Source: Prorocentrum cordatum
Lineage: Eukaryota > Sar > Dinophyceae > Prorocentrales > Prorocentraceae
Assembly (NCBI GenBank): GCA_963575745.1
Contig: CAUYUJ010015948.1
Span: forward strand, 857,681 to 921,680
Direction of reading: 5' to 3'
DNA: 64,000 nt
Shown: piece after piece, positions 1 to 12,624 of the stretch
Layout: every line of letters starts with the position of its first letter
Position numbering within the stretch: position 1 is the stretch's first letter
The notes under the pieces: generated by a model
Told to the model about the DNA's origin: nothing
The model's database searches: none
What the model saw: only the letters and a program-made list of their open reading frames with translations
Program-made: the position numbers and the translations under genes

Positions 1-19
1 TACACGAGGCTCCAAGACC

Positions 20-500
20 CCCCCAAGACGGCCCCAAGTGATCACGGAGCCTCCCAAGGACGCCCCCGAGAGGCCAGAATCTGCCAATAACCTATGGAAA
101 ATCAATGTGTTGTCCCGTCTCGCCTGTTCGCTTTCAACGGGCTCAAGAGGCTTCAATATGGCCCACGAGAGCCCCAAGACAGGCCCAAGACGGGCCCAAG
201 AACACCCACGATCGCCCAAGAGCGCCCCAAGAGCGGCCCAAGATGGTCCCAAGAAGTAACGTTTCGGGTTCCGAAGGGGGTGACCGTAGTTGACGCCGCG
301 CTCCTTTCTGAGTCGTGACCTCCAACGTGGCCCGAAAAGACCTCCCAGACCCCACCAAAGAGCCCCAAGAGGGCCCTAAGACCCCCCAAAAGAGCTCCAC
401 GGGTGCCCCAAGAGGCACCACGGGGACCCCAAACGGGCTCAGAGACCTCCAATATATTCCCAAGAAGGCCCGTGGATAGCCCCAAGATGCCTCCAAGCGG
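20..500. repeat. Degenerate CCCCAAGA-type minisatellite
   Basis: The stretch is dominated by variants of the 7-10 bp unit GCCCCAAGA (cccaagac, cccaagagc, ccaagatgg). Short ORFs on both strands arise from the repeat and none resembles a protein domain. A related GGCCCCAGGA array lies near 56.1 kb. Confidence 0.75.
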
Positions 501-536
501 CTCTCAGAGAGAAAGACCCAGAGAAGGTATTCATGG

Positions 537-540
537 TTGA

Positions 541-600
<60 letters not shown>

Positions 601-855
601 TTCGTCGTCGGCTTCGTCGTGGTCGTCGTCGTCGTCGTCGTCGTCATCGTCGTCGTGGTCGCCGTTGTCGTCGTGGTCGTCGTTGTCGTTGTCGTCGTCG
701 ATGTCGTTGGTGTGGTCATCGCCGTCGTCGCCGCTATCTCCCTCTCGTCTCCCAGCGCCTTCTCTTCTTCCTCCTCCTCTTCTTCCGCCCCGTTCTCCTC
801 CCACTCCTCCCGCAAAGAAAAGCTAAAAGGAAGCGAGCAGGCGGTGTCGTCGTAG

Positions 856-901
<46 letters not shown>

Positions 902-902
902 G

Positions 903-939
<37 letters not shown>

Positions 940-975
940 ATGTCGTTGATGTGGTCATCGCCGTCGTCGTCGTCG
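537..975. repeat. (CGT)n trinucleotide microsatellite, two blocks
   Basis: Long runs of tcg/cgt occupy about 537-735 and 848-975, separated by roughly 110 bp of pyrimidine-rich sequence. The second block and its flank (ctatctccctctcg...cgcaaagaaaagctaaaagg) look like a diverged duplicate of the first. ORFs through it encode homopolymeric Ser, Arg, Val or Thr and are not genes. Confidence 0.9.
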
Positions 976-3560
976 CTATCTTCCTCTCTCCTCCCACCGC
1001 CCTATCTTATTCCTCCTCCTCCTCATTCGCCTCGTCCCCCACCTACTCCTCCCACACTGAAGAGCTAAAAGGGAGCAGGTGGGATGCAGGAGGAACGGCA
1101 GGGTATATGCGAGGGCAGGAGAAGGGACGCCCGAAAACAACGACAGCCAGGATGCTTCGCAAAAGTTGCTGTTTTGGGATGGGCTGGTGGGGATATGCGA
1201 AGCGTGAATAATTACACTGGAAGTGTGCTCCCGAGGCCAATATCCTTCACACATCGTTACAAGTGCGCGCCACCAGCCAGCTAGCAAACAATCCAAACTG
1301 GTTGCCAATCAGCCGAGCTGCCAGCAAGCCAACCGACAATGAAATCAACCAACCTATTAATCAAGCGTGACCACGCAATCAATCTGAAGGGGGGACCCCT
1401 TCAGATCAAATAAATTGTCACTCGGCTTTTTTGGGTTTCGTACGATCTCAATGGGGTCTTGACCCTTTTCGCCGTTTTCGGGCTGTCGGTGCCCTCCCTG
1501 TGGCCCAGGACCGTCAACATAATGACTCAGGACGACGGGCTGGATCTGGTTGACGGCTCCGGGGTCCTGGATATGTTTCCTTTATTCCAAGTCGGCAGGC
1601 CTGAGAATGACTGCATCGCGAAATCGGGCCAGATCGAAAACGGATCGGACCGCGCCAGAAGTGGACCGGGATCGGACAGGTCCGTGTCGCGGGATTCGGG
1701 CGCAGCCCCTGCGGGCCAGAGACGGGATAGGCCACACTCGAGCTACTACCATAAGGAACGATACGCAAGGAACGAGGCCCCTCTTTGGCCCCAACGAGCA
1801 CACGAGAAGCGCTGGAGGAACAACCACAGAAGGACCTGGGGAACAGCGAGCCCCTTCCGAACCCGAAGTGCTCCCCATGTCAGCGTCTCGACTGTAGTGT
1901 ACGCCGCCGGCCGCAGCATCGCGGCATCGAGTGCTGGGCCCCTCCGGCCTGCGGGCCGCAGTCCAGACCGGAAGGACGCCAAAACTGCGACGGCCGCTCC
2001 CGGCCGACTTCGCGCTGCCGTGGCGGCAAGCGCGCAAGGCCACGGCACGGTGATGTCGGAGCGGAGCGAGATCGGAATCGAAGCTCGGGGCTCGGATCGG
2101 ATCGAGTCAGGCCGCGGGCAGCCACGCGCGGGCGGCGCGGCCGGCCTTCCCTATGACGCTGCAGCCCTCGGTCTCCAGGACGTGCTGGAACCTGGAGGAG
2201 TGGAGGGCATGGGCGACGGGGGGGAAGGGCGATCGCGGGGACCTCCCTCCAGCCTCCCTCCTCTCCCCCTTCTACCCTCCCTCCTCATCCCTCTCTCTCC
2301 CTCCGTCCGTCCTCCCTCCCTCCCTCCCCCCCCTGCGCAGCCGCGTGTCTGGCCAGCCGGTGCGCTTTGCAAGTGGGAGCCAGCGTGCGCCCGGCGGGTT
2401 ATGGCCTCTGGAAGCGGCCCGCCGCGCGCAACTTTTTCGGCTGCCAGGTGGAGCGACCGCGGTCATCACCCTTGGAACGCGGTGCTCGATTTCGACGCCC
2501 TTCGCGGCGCGCCTGCAAGCAAATGCCTCGGGATGGATGGAACACCCCATCCCAGCCCACTGGAGGCCTAGGGCCTAGAGCGATCTCAAGCTTAGGCTGG
2601 GGGCCTCTCCAGACCATTCTTGCTTCCCCGATAGCTGGCGCCGATGACTTTGAACAATGCCAATTACAGCCTCTCGAGCGTCCGCTCAACGCGTTCAGGA
2701 AAGCCCCTACTCAGATATTGTGCCTCACAGCCCCCCCTTTCCGAGCCTGGGGGGTGGGGGACGCATTCACTCGCCCTTGAGGCTCGCGGCGCGCTCTTCG
2801 CGACGACTTGCCCATCTAGCCTTCGCAACGGCCTTGCGCTGGCGATGTATCAGGACCTCGCCCCCCCCCCCCCCCCCCCCCCTATTGAGGGCCCACCTGA
2901 AGGCCTCCTTCGGTCCTCAATCCTGACGCCGTCTCCCCTCTCCTCGAGTTCACCTCCCCCATCAATCGAAAATTATAGATGGGCCCGGGCATTACGCCGA
3001 AACGGGGGGGGGGGGGGGGGCAAACCCTGGGGCAGGGTGGACTCATAACTAAATAGGTTCAACTATGTCCAGTCACCTCCTTCTGACTCACCTACTGTCG
3101 CCCCCCCCCCCCCCCCCCCCCAAAGGGGCCTGGCCTGGTCTATGCAGCGGAAGAGGGCTCCGAACTCGTCTTCCCATTGGCTGCTCCTCCTCCGCCCCCC
3201 AATCGCCCCCTCGCCCTGGAACAGCTCCGCAAGATCCGCGACAATCGGTGGCGGGCGCGGCTTCTTCGACCGCGTCGCCTTGCCTCTCCTCTGCTCAAGG
3301 GAGTCTCTTCTTGTCGCACCTTTGATCGGCCCGCGGTCGCTTCGGTCCCTGACCCTTCTTCTCCCTCTCTCTGGGGCTTTCCAAACTGCCCGCCACCAGG
3401 GCCAAATAGGAGGCCTCCTTTCGGAGACGGCCACGGGTCGAGTGAAGGGGCCCTGGGACACAAACATACATACACACACATAACAGGATTCACCATATTT
3501 TCCAATATCTTCTAGGTTTTCGTCTTCCCCCCACTTCCCATAATTTCCTATATTTTCCTG
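976..3560. other. Intergenic, no recognisable gene
   Basis: No supported gene. It contains GATCGG-rich degenerate sequence (about 1620-2120), a CCT/CCCT-rich tract (about 2250-2335), and homopolymer runs: poly-C near 2863-2882, poly-G near 3005-3020 and poly-C near 3101-3121. Overlapping ORFs on both strands are compositional. Confidence 0.6.
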
Positions 3561-3569
3561 GGGATCGGC

Positions 3570-5086
3570 GGTTAATTGTGTCTGTGTGTCTTCTCCCTTC
3601 CTGATCGAGGCCGAGCCGAGCAGCAGCCGCGCGAGGCCCCTCCTCCTCGGCCCACGCTGCAGCCCACCCCCAAAATGGTCGCCCAGCGAGCTTCATCCTC
3701 TACTGACGTGAAGGCCGTGCCTAGGACCTCTCCTACATTCAAGTCTCTCCCCGAATTTCCTCGCCCCCGCCCAGAATGCATTTGCTCTATTTCTGTTCCG
3801 AAGCCAATCTCCCCACGACCTGGTGATTTCGACAACTCTCCGCCTGTTCCGGCTGGCGCGGGGGGTCCCCCGCCTTCCCCGCCGGGCGAGCGCAAGAGCG
3901 CCCCATGGGCCCGTCGTGCCCGGCAGCCTCTTGAGCCTTCTCACCCTCCACCTCAATTTCTTCCCGGGGCCCCACCTGCCGCGCGGGCTACAGGAGGGCA
4001 CCAGTTGGCGAGCGGCGCCCGGGTCAGGGCAGATGAGCGCTCGTCTGAGGGTCCGCGACGATGCCTCGCCATGGAATCGGGTGCGCCCCCAGCACCTCCC
4101 TAGAGACATCTCGCCTTCGTCGTCCAGTGCTCCAACGGGAAAAGATCCACCCATCGCCCCCGCGGAGAAGTCGGATGATCTTCCGTGCTCCTTCGTTGAA
4201 GGTATTTCTCCTTCTCCTGCAAAACACGGGGCGGCCGAGGCCGAGCCAGCCGAAAAGATTGCGAGGCCCTCTCGCGCGGACAAATTCCGCAAGAAGGCTG
4301 CAATCCGCATGCTCCGTAAATCTAAAACGACTCCCGAAGGGGGCAATTTCGGTTTTGCCCGTCTTGTTACCGCATGGCAGGTGCCGCGGCCATCATCGGA
4401 CCACAGCGCGTGCTGAAGGCCACTGGCGGGGGGCTTTCAGCAGGCCGAGGCCCCCTCAACCTCCAGTAGGTTCCTGGCAAATGCGCCAATCCATCCAGCA
4501 GTGCGGCTCCAGCTGCTGCTTCACATGTCCCGCTCAGCAGCGGGCCCGCATGTGTGGCCGCGGCCGATTTAAGGCCCGTTGAAAACCAAACTCACGCGTC
4601 CCCCCGTTTTGTCTTGCCTGTATTTTCGAAACGCCCAGCGGTGAGGATTGGCGGCGCGCGCCTCGCGGCCTCCTGCCCTGGCGATGAGTTCTATGTTTCC
4701 CTTCCCTTGCTCCTCAATGAGCTACCCCTTCCCTCAGCATCAAAGGAGATGGAGGCTTCGGGAGAGGTGAATCATCCGCCGCTGTGCCTCCTCGCGGCCC
4801 GGCAGATAGGCGCTCATGGCGCCTCTCCTAAATTCCCCCCCTTGCTCCTATGTCCGATCCTTCGTCGCGACGCGTCGTGGCCGTTTCTGCCCGAACTGTG
4901 GTGGCGAAAATATTGCAGGCCTTCCTGTGCCAACAGATCCGCCCCCGCCTGCCATGGGCTCCTCCGGTCCGCGCGCTGCCTCTCCTCAGCCTCTTCCGAC
5001 AGGCGGCTCCCAGGTTGGAGCGCCGGTGCAGGGTTGGCGTTACCGCCGCGGCGCGCGTGCCTACGTTGAGTGGTTTCCGACCAGCT
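3570..5086 (+). pseudogene. Plus-strand Gag-like/low-complexity coding remnant, 5' part
   Basis: Plus-strand translation gives Pro/Ala/Ser-rich sequence with charged patches, for example a Lys/Arg-rich segment near 4250-4330 (ADKFRKKAAIRMLRKSK), and a C-x2-C pair in FCPNCGGEN near 4878-4905. Near the right edge it reads GWRYRRGARAYVEWF. The segment ends exactly at the left target duplication of Element 2. A plus-strand frame continues at 25145 if Element 2 and one TSD copy are removed. Frame changes are needed, so this is a decayed piece of an older element rather than a working gene. The Gag assignment is inferred from composition and context only. Confidence 0.35.
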
Positions 5087-5091
5087 ATGTC
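5087..5091. repeat. Left target-site duplication of Element 2 (ATGTC)
   Basis: ATGTC immediately precedes the left terminal repeat and is repeated directly after the right one at 25140-25144. A 5-bp duplication is what copia-type integrases produce. Confidence 0.75.
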
Positions 5092-5354
5092 AGTCTTTTG
5101 CTTGGATATTCATGATCCATGCAAGATGTTCCGATGATTTATCATGGTCAGTGGGTTCCGGATATGACATGAGTAAGAAGGGATAGTGCCGTCAAACACA
5201 CCTTAAGGTAACACTGGAAGGAAGAGGCTGGCCCGCCGGCCGACGCACGCGCGCGCGCCGCAGGCTCGCTCCTTTTCCATTTCCCTAAAGCCAAAGTAGT
5301 ATGGCTGCGGGGGCAGAAGTAGTCAGTCAGCACAGCAGGCAGACAGCGCGCGCA

Positions 5355-5398
<44 letters not shown>

Positions 5399-5441
5399 AG
5401 GCAGGGCGAAATATTGGCGGCGCGGAAGGGGTGCATTGACT
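5092..5441 (-). repeat. Element 2 left (3') LTR
   Basis: It matches 24822-25139 over its whole length with scattered substitutions. The largest length difference is a (GA)n tract, about 44 bp here (5353-5397) and about 12 bp in the other copy. On the plus strand it starts AGTCTTTTGC and ends GCATTGACT, so its termini are the short inverted repeat AGTC/GACT rather than TG/CA. The shared block GCGAAATATTGG near the right end is well conserved between the copies. Confidence 0.8.
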
Positions 5442-5841
5442 CCCCCCGCGGCGGGGTCCGTAGAGCCGCCCCGACCCCCCAACCCACCTGGCCTGCATAT
5501 ATGCACAGCCACCGGAGCGAATCCCATAAGCATGTTACCGCTCAGCGGTGGTTGCCAAGGGGCGGAAGGCCGAAGCAACCCGACGTTCCCCGCCTGAGCT
5601 GATATTTCCAGCTCAGGCCACACTGCCCATGCACACCCGGTGCACCCGCTCCACGAAGTAGCGCGGACCAGCATGGACTTTGTCGTGCTGGTTCCATTGC
5701 GCTGCATCGCCTTCTCCAGCGACCTCTTCTCTCGGGAGAGTCGTCCCAGGGATCGCTGTTGCTCCGGCGCCACTGGTTCTGATTCCTGGGGGAGCTGTCC
5801 TCTCTTCTGCTCGAGCTCCAGCCACTTGGCTCACTCTTGCC

Positions 5842-7440
5842 CTAGCCCTCCTCTGGAGGTCTCGCCTTCGGCGCAGGCGGCGGTGGAGGCTCTGGCAAGG
5901 TACTTGGCATCCAAGAGTCACGCTGGAACTTGTCATTGTACTTGTCCAGACTAAACCATTGCCACGTTTTGCCGCGGCTGGTGACTTGCTGATGCCGGGA
6001 TGCATGTACATCGTATCCCTGAATTTCTCCATTCTCGTTCTTGTCTTCGCAGTCGACGGTCGCGTCGTAGATGCCGTCTGCGGCCAGCCCGGAGCCGCCG
6101 CCATCGCTCGCGTGGCCACCGGCCGGCTCTACAGCCAGTCTTTCAGGGATGGGCTCATCTGTCCAGGACTCGTCCGCCCGCGACTGGATTCTGTCATGAT
6201 CGATCCACCCAGCATTGTTGCCTGGCGCGGCTGGGCCGGCAGACGCAGGTGCGTAGGGGGCGGCCCGATAAGACTGCCTGCCCTGGTACCTCGGTCGCGA
6301 TGCTGGGCCAGAGTGCCGCTGAGTTCGCTGTCCCGGGGCGGCGGTGCCGCTCGGGGTGTTGCCTTCAACAACTGGGGTTGCAGCATCTGGTGGCGACTCG
6401 GCTGGGATTGTCTCGGTTGGAGAGTTGGCTGGGCCACTCTCCTCCTTTTTCTTCTGAAGGCAATTGACAATCCCAATGGCGTTATCAGTATTTAAGACCC
6501 CAGCTGTTGGCGTGGCAAATCTTGACACTAAATTGAGACTCCGTAGACGCGTGCATGAGAATCATTGCCTCTTGGATACCCGAGCAATTCCGTCGTGCGG
6601 TCTCCGAAACTTCATGTCCTAATCCGTTGATCCAATTATGAAGTAAGTCGAATGTCTCTACTGCAGATCGGATCCGACAATCCGAAGCATAAGCATCTTG
6701 CATGATTTGGGCGGATTGCGGCTTGCGCTGCACCTCGTAACCCATGGGCGCAACATGGTTTCCCGCGGACATGAACAAGAATCTGACTTCGCGTACAGCT
6801 AACAGAATCCACCCCCATCTTCCATGGGTGGGGATTCGATCAAACGGTCGGTTCCACATTATGTCCACAAGCTCGGATAATCCCGGCGGTGCGTCATGAA
6901 TGATGTTTGTGTCCAACGGGCTCGTATTTGGAACAGTCGATAAGTATTCAAGAACAAGTTGTGTTGCAACTTTGATAACTTCTGGCCTGTCGTATGTTTC
7001 ATTGCTGTAGTTTGAACCACACGCGCGGCCAGAAACATATACCAAATCAAACCAAAAGGCAGCGCTCTATTCGGAACAATCAGTGGATGTCGCTGGGCGA
7101 TATGTAAATTGCGTACGCCGTCCGACATCGCAGCCTTTTCTTCACGTTCCGAGATGACTTCATCATTGCGGCTTGGCCGATGATGAAGTCCAGCAACGAT
7201 TCGGACATCTATGCCTCCTACTTGGTTCGATGCAGACGCTCGGTTCGCTGCTTCCAAGTTCTCCGTCAACACTCGAACTGATGGAATGAGAAATCCTCTT
7301 CCTTCTATCTCTCGTTCCCACTGGTTCCAGCCCGTCTCCGGTCGAATTTGTTCTGCGCTAACACGTTCCCAATCGAAAGCTGCAAGCGCAGAGCATCTCA
7401 TAGGACGAGCATCTTGGTACAGATCTGGTGTCCAAATCAA
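5842..7440 (-). pseudogene. Element 2 decayed ORFs, 3'-most coding segment
   Basis: Three overlapping minus-strand frames (5842-6528, 6485-7045, 6859-7440) read on from one another and suggest one former coding sequence with frameshifts. The last part is Pro/Ala/Gly-rich with a Trp-containing segment (SRGKTWQWFSLDKYNDKFQRD) resembling linkers in dinoflagellate retroelement polyproteins. The part between 6485 and 7440 has ordinary globular composition but no family I can name. There is no sign of an LTR polypurine tract just before the left LTR. Confidence 0.4.
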
Positions 7441-7497
7441 TCGCCACCACAGGGCAGCTGTGGGGTGGGCGCGTCCCCATGCTTGTGCTCTAGCCAG

Positions 7498-8544
7498 TCA
7501 ATGAATCTGAGCTTGATGGGGTTCAAGATGCTGAAAGCATGGCTCGCGACGCGCCGGCGGCTGTGCCGAGGCGCTGTCAGGACGCCAGGAAGGAACGGTC
7601 CTTGGCTGCGAAATCATAAACGTACCACCAGCCAAAGCCATCTTGGAACGCATGTGTTCCTGATTAACCCATTTGCGCTGATGTTGTTCGGCCTTGCTCA
7701 AGTTGCCCAAAGCATCAGCAGAGCTCTTGCTCATTGCTCTTAGCCTGTTAGACATCATATTAGATCGGTTCTCTCCTCTCGGCGGGGCGTCGAGACGTGG
7801 TTTCAGTCCTAGTCTCGTCCATGCAGCAACCAGTCCTGTTTCTCCAGGCGGTTGTAAGTAATTCGCTCTGACGCGTGTTTTGTACCTGACAGGAGTGAGG
7901 CATTGTAAACAGCATTTGAAACCAGCCCTCGCGGCATGGTATCGAGCGCAAATGCACCTCCCATCGTCTGTCCACATTCTCCGCGTGATGAGGGCCTTTT
8001 CTTCTTCGGACACTGTACTTTGCCCTACATTGGCCACTTGTTCATCGGAGAAGATCCACGTTCTGATTGTAGACGCGAAGGCAACCTCCCACGCGGACCA
8101 CTCTTGTGAAAATATCAAGGTCCACAGCATCTGTGGTACGTTGTTGCTACCAACTTGTTCAACCACTTGCAGTTGCACAGTGCGAAACATATCGTTGAAA
8201 CGTGCTTGTCCTGTCGTCGCAATAGTTCCACCGCGACAGATGCGATACCTAGGAAGGGTCACTGCCCGTCCATTGAAGACAACAACATATTGCCAATTCT
8301 CATTTGGCGTCGAATCAGCATCCCAGAAAGACGGGGTGATTGCATGAGGCCAAATTCCCTGAGTGGGGGGTCCACCGCCGGCTGGGGCAGCGCCCTTAGC
8401 CTGGGATACCTTGACTGGTGGAGCCTCACCGTCCTTCCGCTGGCTGAGCCAGTGAGGGGCGTGTTCAGCATGCTCCGCGGGGAACTTGCGCCTCGTCGGT
8501 GTCAATTTGAAAACGCCCGTAGTCCGGTGCTTTGCACAATCCAC
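7498..8544 (-). pseudogene. Element 2 decayed ORF downstream of the Tpt1-like domain
   Basis: An open minus-strand frame of 348 codons overlaps the Tpt1-like ORF by about 80 bp in another frame, which points to a frameshift joining the two. It contains FSQEWSAWEVAFASTIRTW and a Cys-containing stretch (FKCCLQCLTPVRYKTRVR). I do not recognise a family. By position it would hold the C-terminal third of the Tpt1-like domain and what follows, but the fourth catalytic Arg motif is not evident. Confidence 0.4.
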
Positions 8545-9421
8545 TAAACTTGTTCGGGTACTTGCTAGCCCCTTCTCCCAGCATTGGCTCTTTTATGGTT
8601 ACTAGGGATGTAGCATGCAGAAGATGCCCGCGGCACCGCGCCATCCCAAACTCGCAAGGAGCATACGTGCGCTCTATGCTGTGAGCAGAATAAGAGTGCC
8701 CCTGACACGCACGAAAGAACACTGGCATGGGCTCGGCAGCCCGTTCAGCTCTATCAGTGGTGATGGCTAAGTCCCCATGTTCCTCATCGACGACTGTGTC
8801 GTGTGTGGCGTCTGGTTGCAGAAAAGACCGCCATTGCCCAATTATCTGTGTCTCTCTAAGAATCGCAATGTCGTCGGCTCTAATGCCTAGAAAATCAATT
8901 TCTCCTGGTGGCAGCGTTGTCAGGCCGTGCATTGCAAGAGCAGTAGTGGCGCGTGTGATAACATCATTCGTCATCTTCCGAATGAGGTCGCCGACGTACA
9001 CCCACCCGCCCGATGGTCGGGCGCGCTCGGCGCAATGTCTCGCCATGCGCGCCGCGCACTCACCTACAAACTGCGCTTGGGAGTGCGTTCGGTGGCTGCG
9101 CTTTCTCCAAAACTCTGAGCTTCCCAGTATGGCGGGCCTCCGGCCATGCTTCGACAGCTTTGCCTCCGCGTCCTCGGCTGCGACGGTAGCGTCACTCGGC
9201 AATGCTAGAGGGATGAGTGCAGTGAAGGCCTCCTGGGGAATGGAATCTGGTCTGTCATCCGGGTCAAACTCAACTCTGGTTTGAGAAATGTGTGTGATTG
9301 GTCTAAAACTTTGTACATCTAGCTCCCCCAGCAGCGCAAATATTGGGTCGTGTGCCATGCGTGCGTTCTCCTTGATCGTATGATTGGCACGCCCGCGAAC
9401 GGCTGCGATGTGCGGGGGCAC
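8465..9421 (-). pseudogene. Tpt1/KptA-like RNA 2'-phosphotransferase domain remnant (Element 2)
   Basis: The translation carries, in order, an A-R-H motif (CAARMARHCAERARP), GGWVYVGDLIRK, VFFRACQGHSYS and LLHATSLVTIKE followed by MLGEGAS. These parallel the Tpt1/KptA landmarks L-R-H, DG-V-VDDLL, YIRANQGHS and HGT...I...GLS, and line up in the same order with the intact domain in Element 1 (37550-38317). The first three catalytic positions (R, H, R) are kept. The motif with the fourth Arg falls where the frame breaks. Tpt1 enzymes remove an internal RNA 2'-phosphate using NAD+. The domain sits downstream of Pro-rich linkers, as in Element 1. The copy is unlikely to be active. Confidence 0.5.
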
Positions 9422-9532
9422 TGGGCCAGCCCTGTGGGCTTCAGTGACCTGCTTTCGGACTTCGTCACTCGTTCCATCCGTTGTGAATTTTGCACGACTG
9501 ACATTCCTAATTCGACCTGGAGGGCCTTGCTC

Positions 9533-11186
9533 CTAAGGACGGAGCTGTATATAATCAGGCGTCGGCGGAAGAGTCGCGCGCAATAATGCATTCGCGCCTC
9601 CTGGGCTGTCATCGGCATCCACGTCTTCCGCGACTAACACGTAAGACTTCTCCCCAGAATCGGGGATCCTCAGTCTATTGTCCTGCGGTTCTGCAGGTCG
9701 CGCGTCACTTTCCCCGTCCGTCTTCGCTGCGGCTGACCCTTCGTTGTCCCCGGTTGTACCGGTCAGCGTCGCAGGAACGTCGGTCATTCTAAGATCTGGA
9801 ACTTCTCCTGTAGGAATATAATCCGAATAGCGAACCCGGAGGAAGTTACGTATACATTAGGCCCAATTTTATAAGGCAGCGAGAACTCAGAGGGTTCGTT
9901 CCTCTTCTCATCTGCTTGTTTTAGATCGCGGAGTGCCCAGGTCATCATGTCATCCCTCAAAAAGGTCGCCTCTTCAGCAGTGAGCCCCCTAACGTTGTCA
10001 ATCTGGAGTCCGCCAGGGCGGGCTTGCCAGAACATTCTGTGTTCATTGCGAAGTGACATATGTGCTCGGCTCGATTGCGATCCAAAATGTATGACTAAGA
10101 GGTCTCGTACCAGCTTGGCAACTACTGGCGCGGAGTCAGTCTGGGAGGTCATCTGGAGGCAACATCAAATCGAAATTATACTTTTTCCCCTTCTCCGCCA
10201 CCCTGGCCAAGCCTATCTGGTTGGGGGGGCCGCGGGTCGCTCGCCGTCGCATCCGCAGGAGGCAGGTCTGGCAAGTCAAGCGCAAAAGGTCTAAGTCCCT
10301 CCGGGGCACTCACTGCGATAGTCTTCTGGCTAGCTCCGGCTTTGCCGGGCTGCTCACGTTGCGCCTCTGCTGGAGAGCCAGATGCCTTTTTGCCGTGCTT
10401 GAAATCGAGACGCGGGAGATCCTTTGGAGGTGGCGTTGGAAGTACAGTCAAATCCTTCGAACTGCCGACGCCGGGCGCATCCGCCGTTGCTGTAGACGGA
10501 TCGTCTCTCAAAGAAGGCTTTCATTGTGGCCGGATATCTGGTGGAGGCGCTTTCGCCTCTCTCTTTCGCATCTGATCGGGCTCGCTTGGCTTGGCCAGTG
10601 ACTTCGGGGCAGGTCCAGGAGGGGGCGGAAGCGGCTTCGACGCATTGTCTGACAATGGTTCCCAAGGATTCCTGTCCCCTGGCGGCGGTGCCGTAGGAGG
10701 CAGGCTCCCTTCCTGAGAGTCGTTATCCGACCCAACAGCTGTCATGTCCCCCTGGACTGTAGAAATCGGCGGCGCAGGAGGTCCGGCTATTTTGGGAGGC
10801 GGAGGCTTCGGTCTCTGAGGATCGCCAAAACGCGGAGGCGGCTTGGCTGCGCTAGAGGCGGACCCGCCCGCCGGCTGCGCCAGCGGCTTGGCCATGGCCT
10901 CTTCTTGGCCATGAGCCGTGCGCATTCTCCCCTCATTTGCTCCGTCCAAGAACGGGTGCTCGAAAGCGAATTTGCAACCTCTGCTCTCCAAGTAGTCCCA
11001 TACGTTCTCCATCGAAAGGTCATACTCAAGGTCTGGCGAAACATGTTCCTGCCAATCGATTGGTAAAAGATCGGGAACCCATTGGCAATGCTGATTCCTG
11101 ACTTTGTCTATCATGTCAGCTCTCTCTTTGCTCCTCAACCGTTCAACGCTGAAATCTTTGTCGACAACTTCGCCTTCTTCCAACAA
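9533..11186 (-). pseudogene. Element 2 decayed ORFs with Pro-rich linkers
   Basis: Minus-strand frames at 9533-9787, 9784-10152, 10176-10511 and 10521-11186 read in series. The 10521-11186 segment begins with a globular acidic part (DLLPIDWQEHVSPDLEYDLSM) and ends in Pro/Ala-rich linker (PPPPKIAGPPAPP). The 9784-10152 segment includes MFWQARPGGLQIDNVRGLTA and PYKIGPNVYVTSSGFAIRI. No family is recognised. These are probably one former polyprotein region upstream of the Tpt1-like domain. Confidence 0.4.
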
Positions 11187-11269
11187 GTGTCGCGGTATTG
11201 CCCCAGCGCCACCCCCGGGCGCGTGGTGCGCAGCGGGGTGCCAATGGTAAATGCGTATCTCAGTAATTA

Positions 11270-12433
11270 CTACCGGATCGGTATTGAAGGTGCATTACTG
11301 TGTTGGACCACCATCACCAGTATCGGATTTCGGACATCTCGAAAAATGATTTCCGCAGAGTTCCAATATCCATCGTTGAAGGTCTCTTTCGCCATCGCGT
11401 GCCGCAGGTGGGTTGAGGGGTTATCTTCTGGGTATGCAAATGAATATGTTCCGACGTTCGCCTTCTTCACACTACCCCCATACTCTGGGTCGGAGGGAAG
11501 GATCTGGTATCCTTCGAGGATTGGGTGGGGCGTCCCAACGGATGTTCCGTGGGACTGCCTTGTCCAATTTTGGCCCGGAGTCAACTCTGCCAATTCATCC
11601 TTATTTACTTGAAGAGGTAGCGCCAATTGGACACATTGCTCCTTTTCTGTATGCTCTACGATTGCTACCTTTTCCCACATGATGCGGTCAACAATCGCCC
11701 TTGGTTCCCCGGACACCGTGCGGTCACGTCGCGTAATGAAGAATTTTGCCCCATTCGGGATCACGTATTCCGCAGACCGAACCAGTCGCTCCGCACTGTC
11801 TTGAAGCAACTGATCCGCCAACCACGCGTTTCCGTTCGATGCAACGCACGACCAATCGAAAGTTTCGCTATGCACCTCATTGCTCCTTATCTTCCGCAAC
11901 AACTCGTCATAGTTTTCTCCTGGCCACAATTTAGTCTTGCTGTAGACGCGTTTCGCCAGCTGTCCACCATTCAAGGGCTTCTGGGAGATGACTCTTGCAG
12001 ATCCTCCACCAACTCCTTCAGTCGCTCCAATCGTCGACTGATGTGGCAATTTGACAAGCCATCTGCGAACACCATCGGGCCCAGCTGGAGGATATTTCCT
12101 CCTCTTCTTGCCCAGTGGTGTCGATTTGTTCTCAGGGCACCTTTCTTTAATTGCTTTCTCCCAATGCTCCGTGGGGGAAACGACGGTTAGTACTCTAACA
12201 GGTTCCACTGGGCGTGCCCGGTTTTTGATTGAACTCTTGGCTGTGCCAAGTCCAACCGGCCCCCCTGCGTCGCTCGGACTCTGCGCGGCTGTGCCGGCAG
12301 GGCTAGCAGTCGATGTCGCTCCAGCGGGGCTGACCTGCAATTGGTCATCTTGCCTCGTCGCGGGCTGTGCCCCCCAGGCTCGCGGGGGGGCCGAAAAATG
12401 GGTCGAGATGCTTCCAAGGCCTCTATCGTTCAT
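11270..12433 (-). pseudogene. Element 2 decayed ORF adjoining the satellite array
   Basis: A 387-codon open frame with ordinary globular composition after a low-complexity start (PAGATSTASPAGTAAQSP). It includes a basic patch (LGKKRRKYPPAGPDGVRRW) and a segment reading NAWLADQLLQDSAERLVRS then VIPNGAKFFITRRDRTVSGE. No domain is recognised. Its 5' side is cut by satellite DNA from about 12625, so the array separates it from the coding remnant at 16057-17866. Confidence 0.45.
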
Positions 12434-12624
12434 TGCATAAACTGATCAATGAGGATCTTCTCTTTGGTACGACGCATGTCTCTTCCCACCGGAGGCGTGT
12501 CAGGAATATAAAGCAAGCTCCTCTTAAGAAAGACATTCTCCTGCGACGTACCCAACCCTTTCTACGCATGTGGCAATTGCATTCAGGACCACTCAATACA
12601 GAAGGACATTTCGGCGCCATGGTA

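Noticed and set aside
1459-2571. 370-codon plus-strand ORF
   Set aside because: Begins at a non-ATG start, has compositional bias and no domain. Opposite-strand ORFs overlap it equally well.
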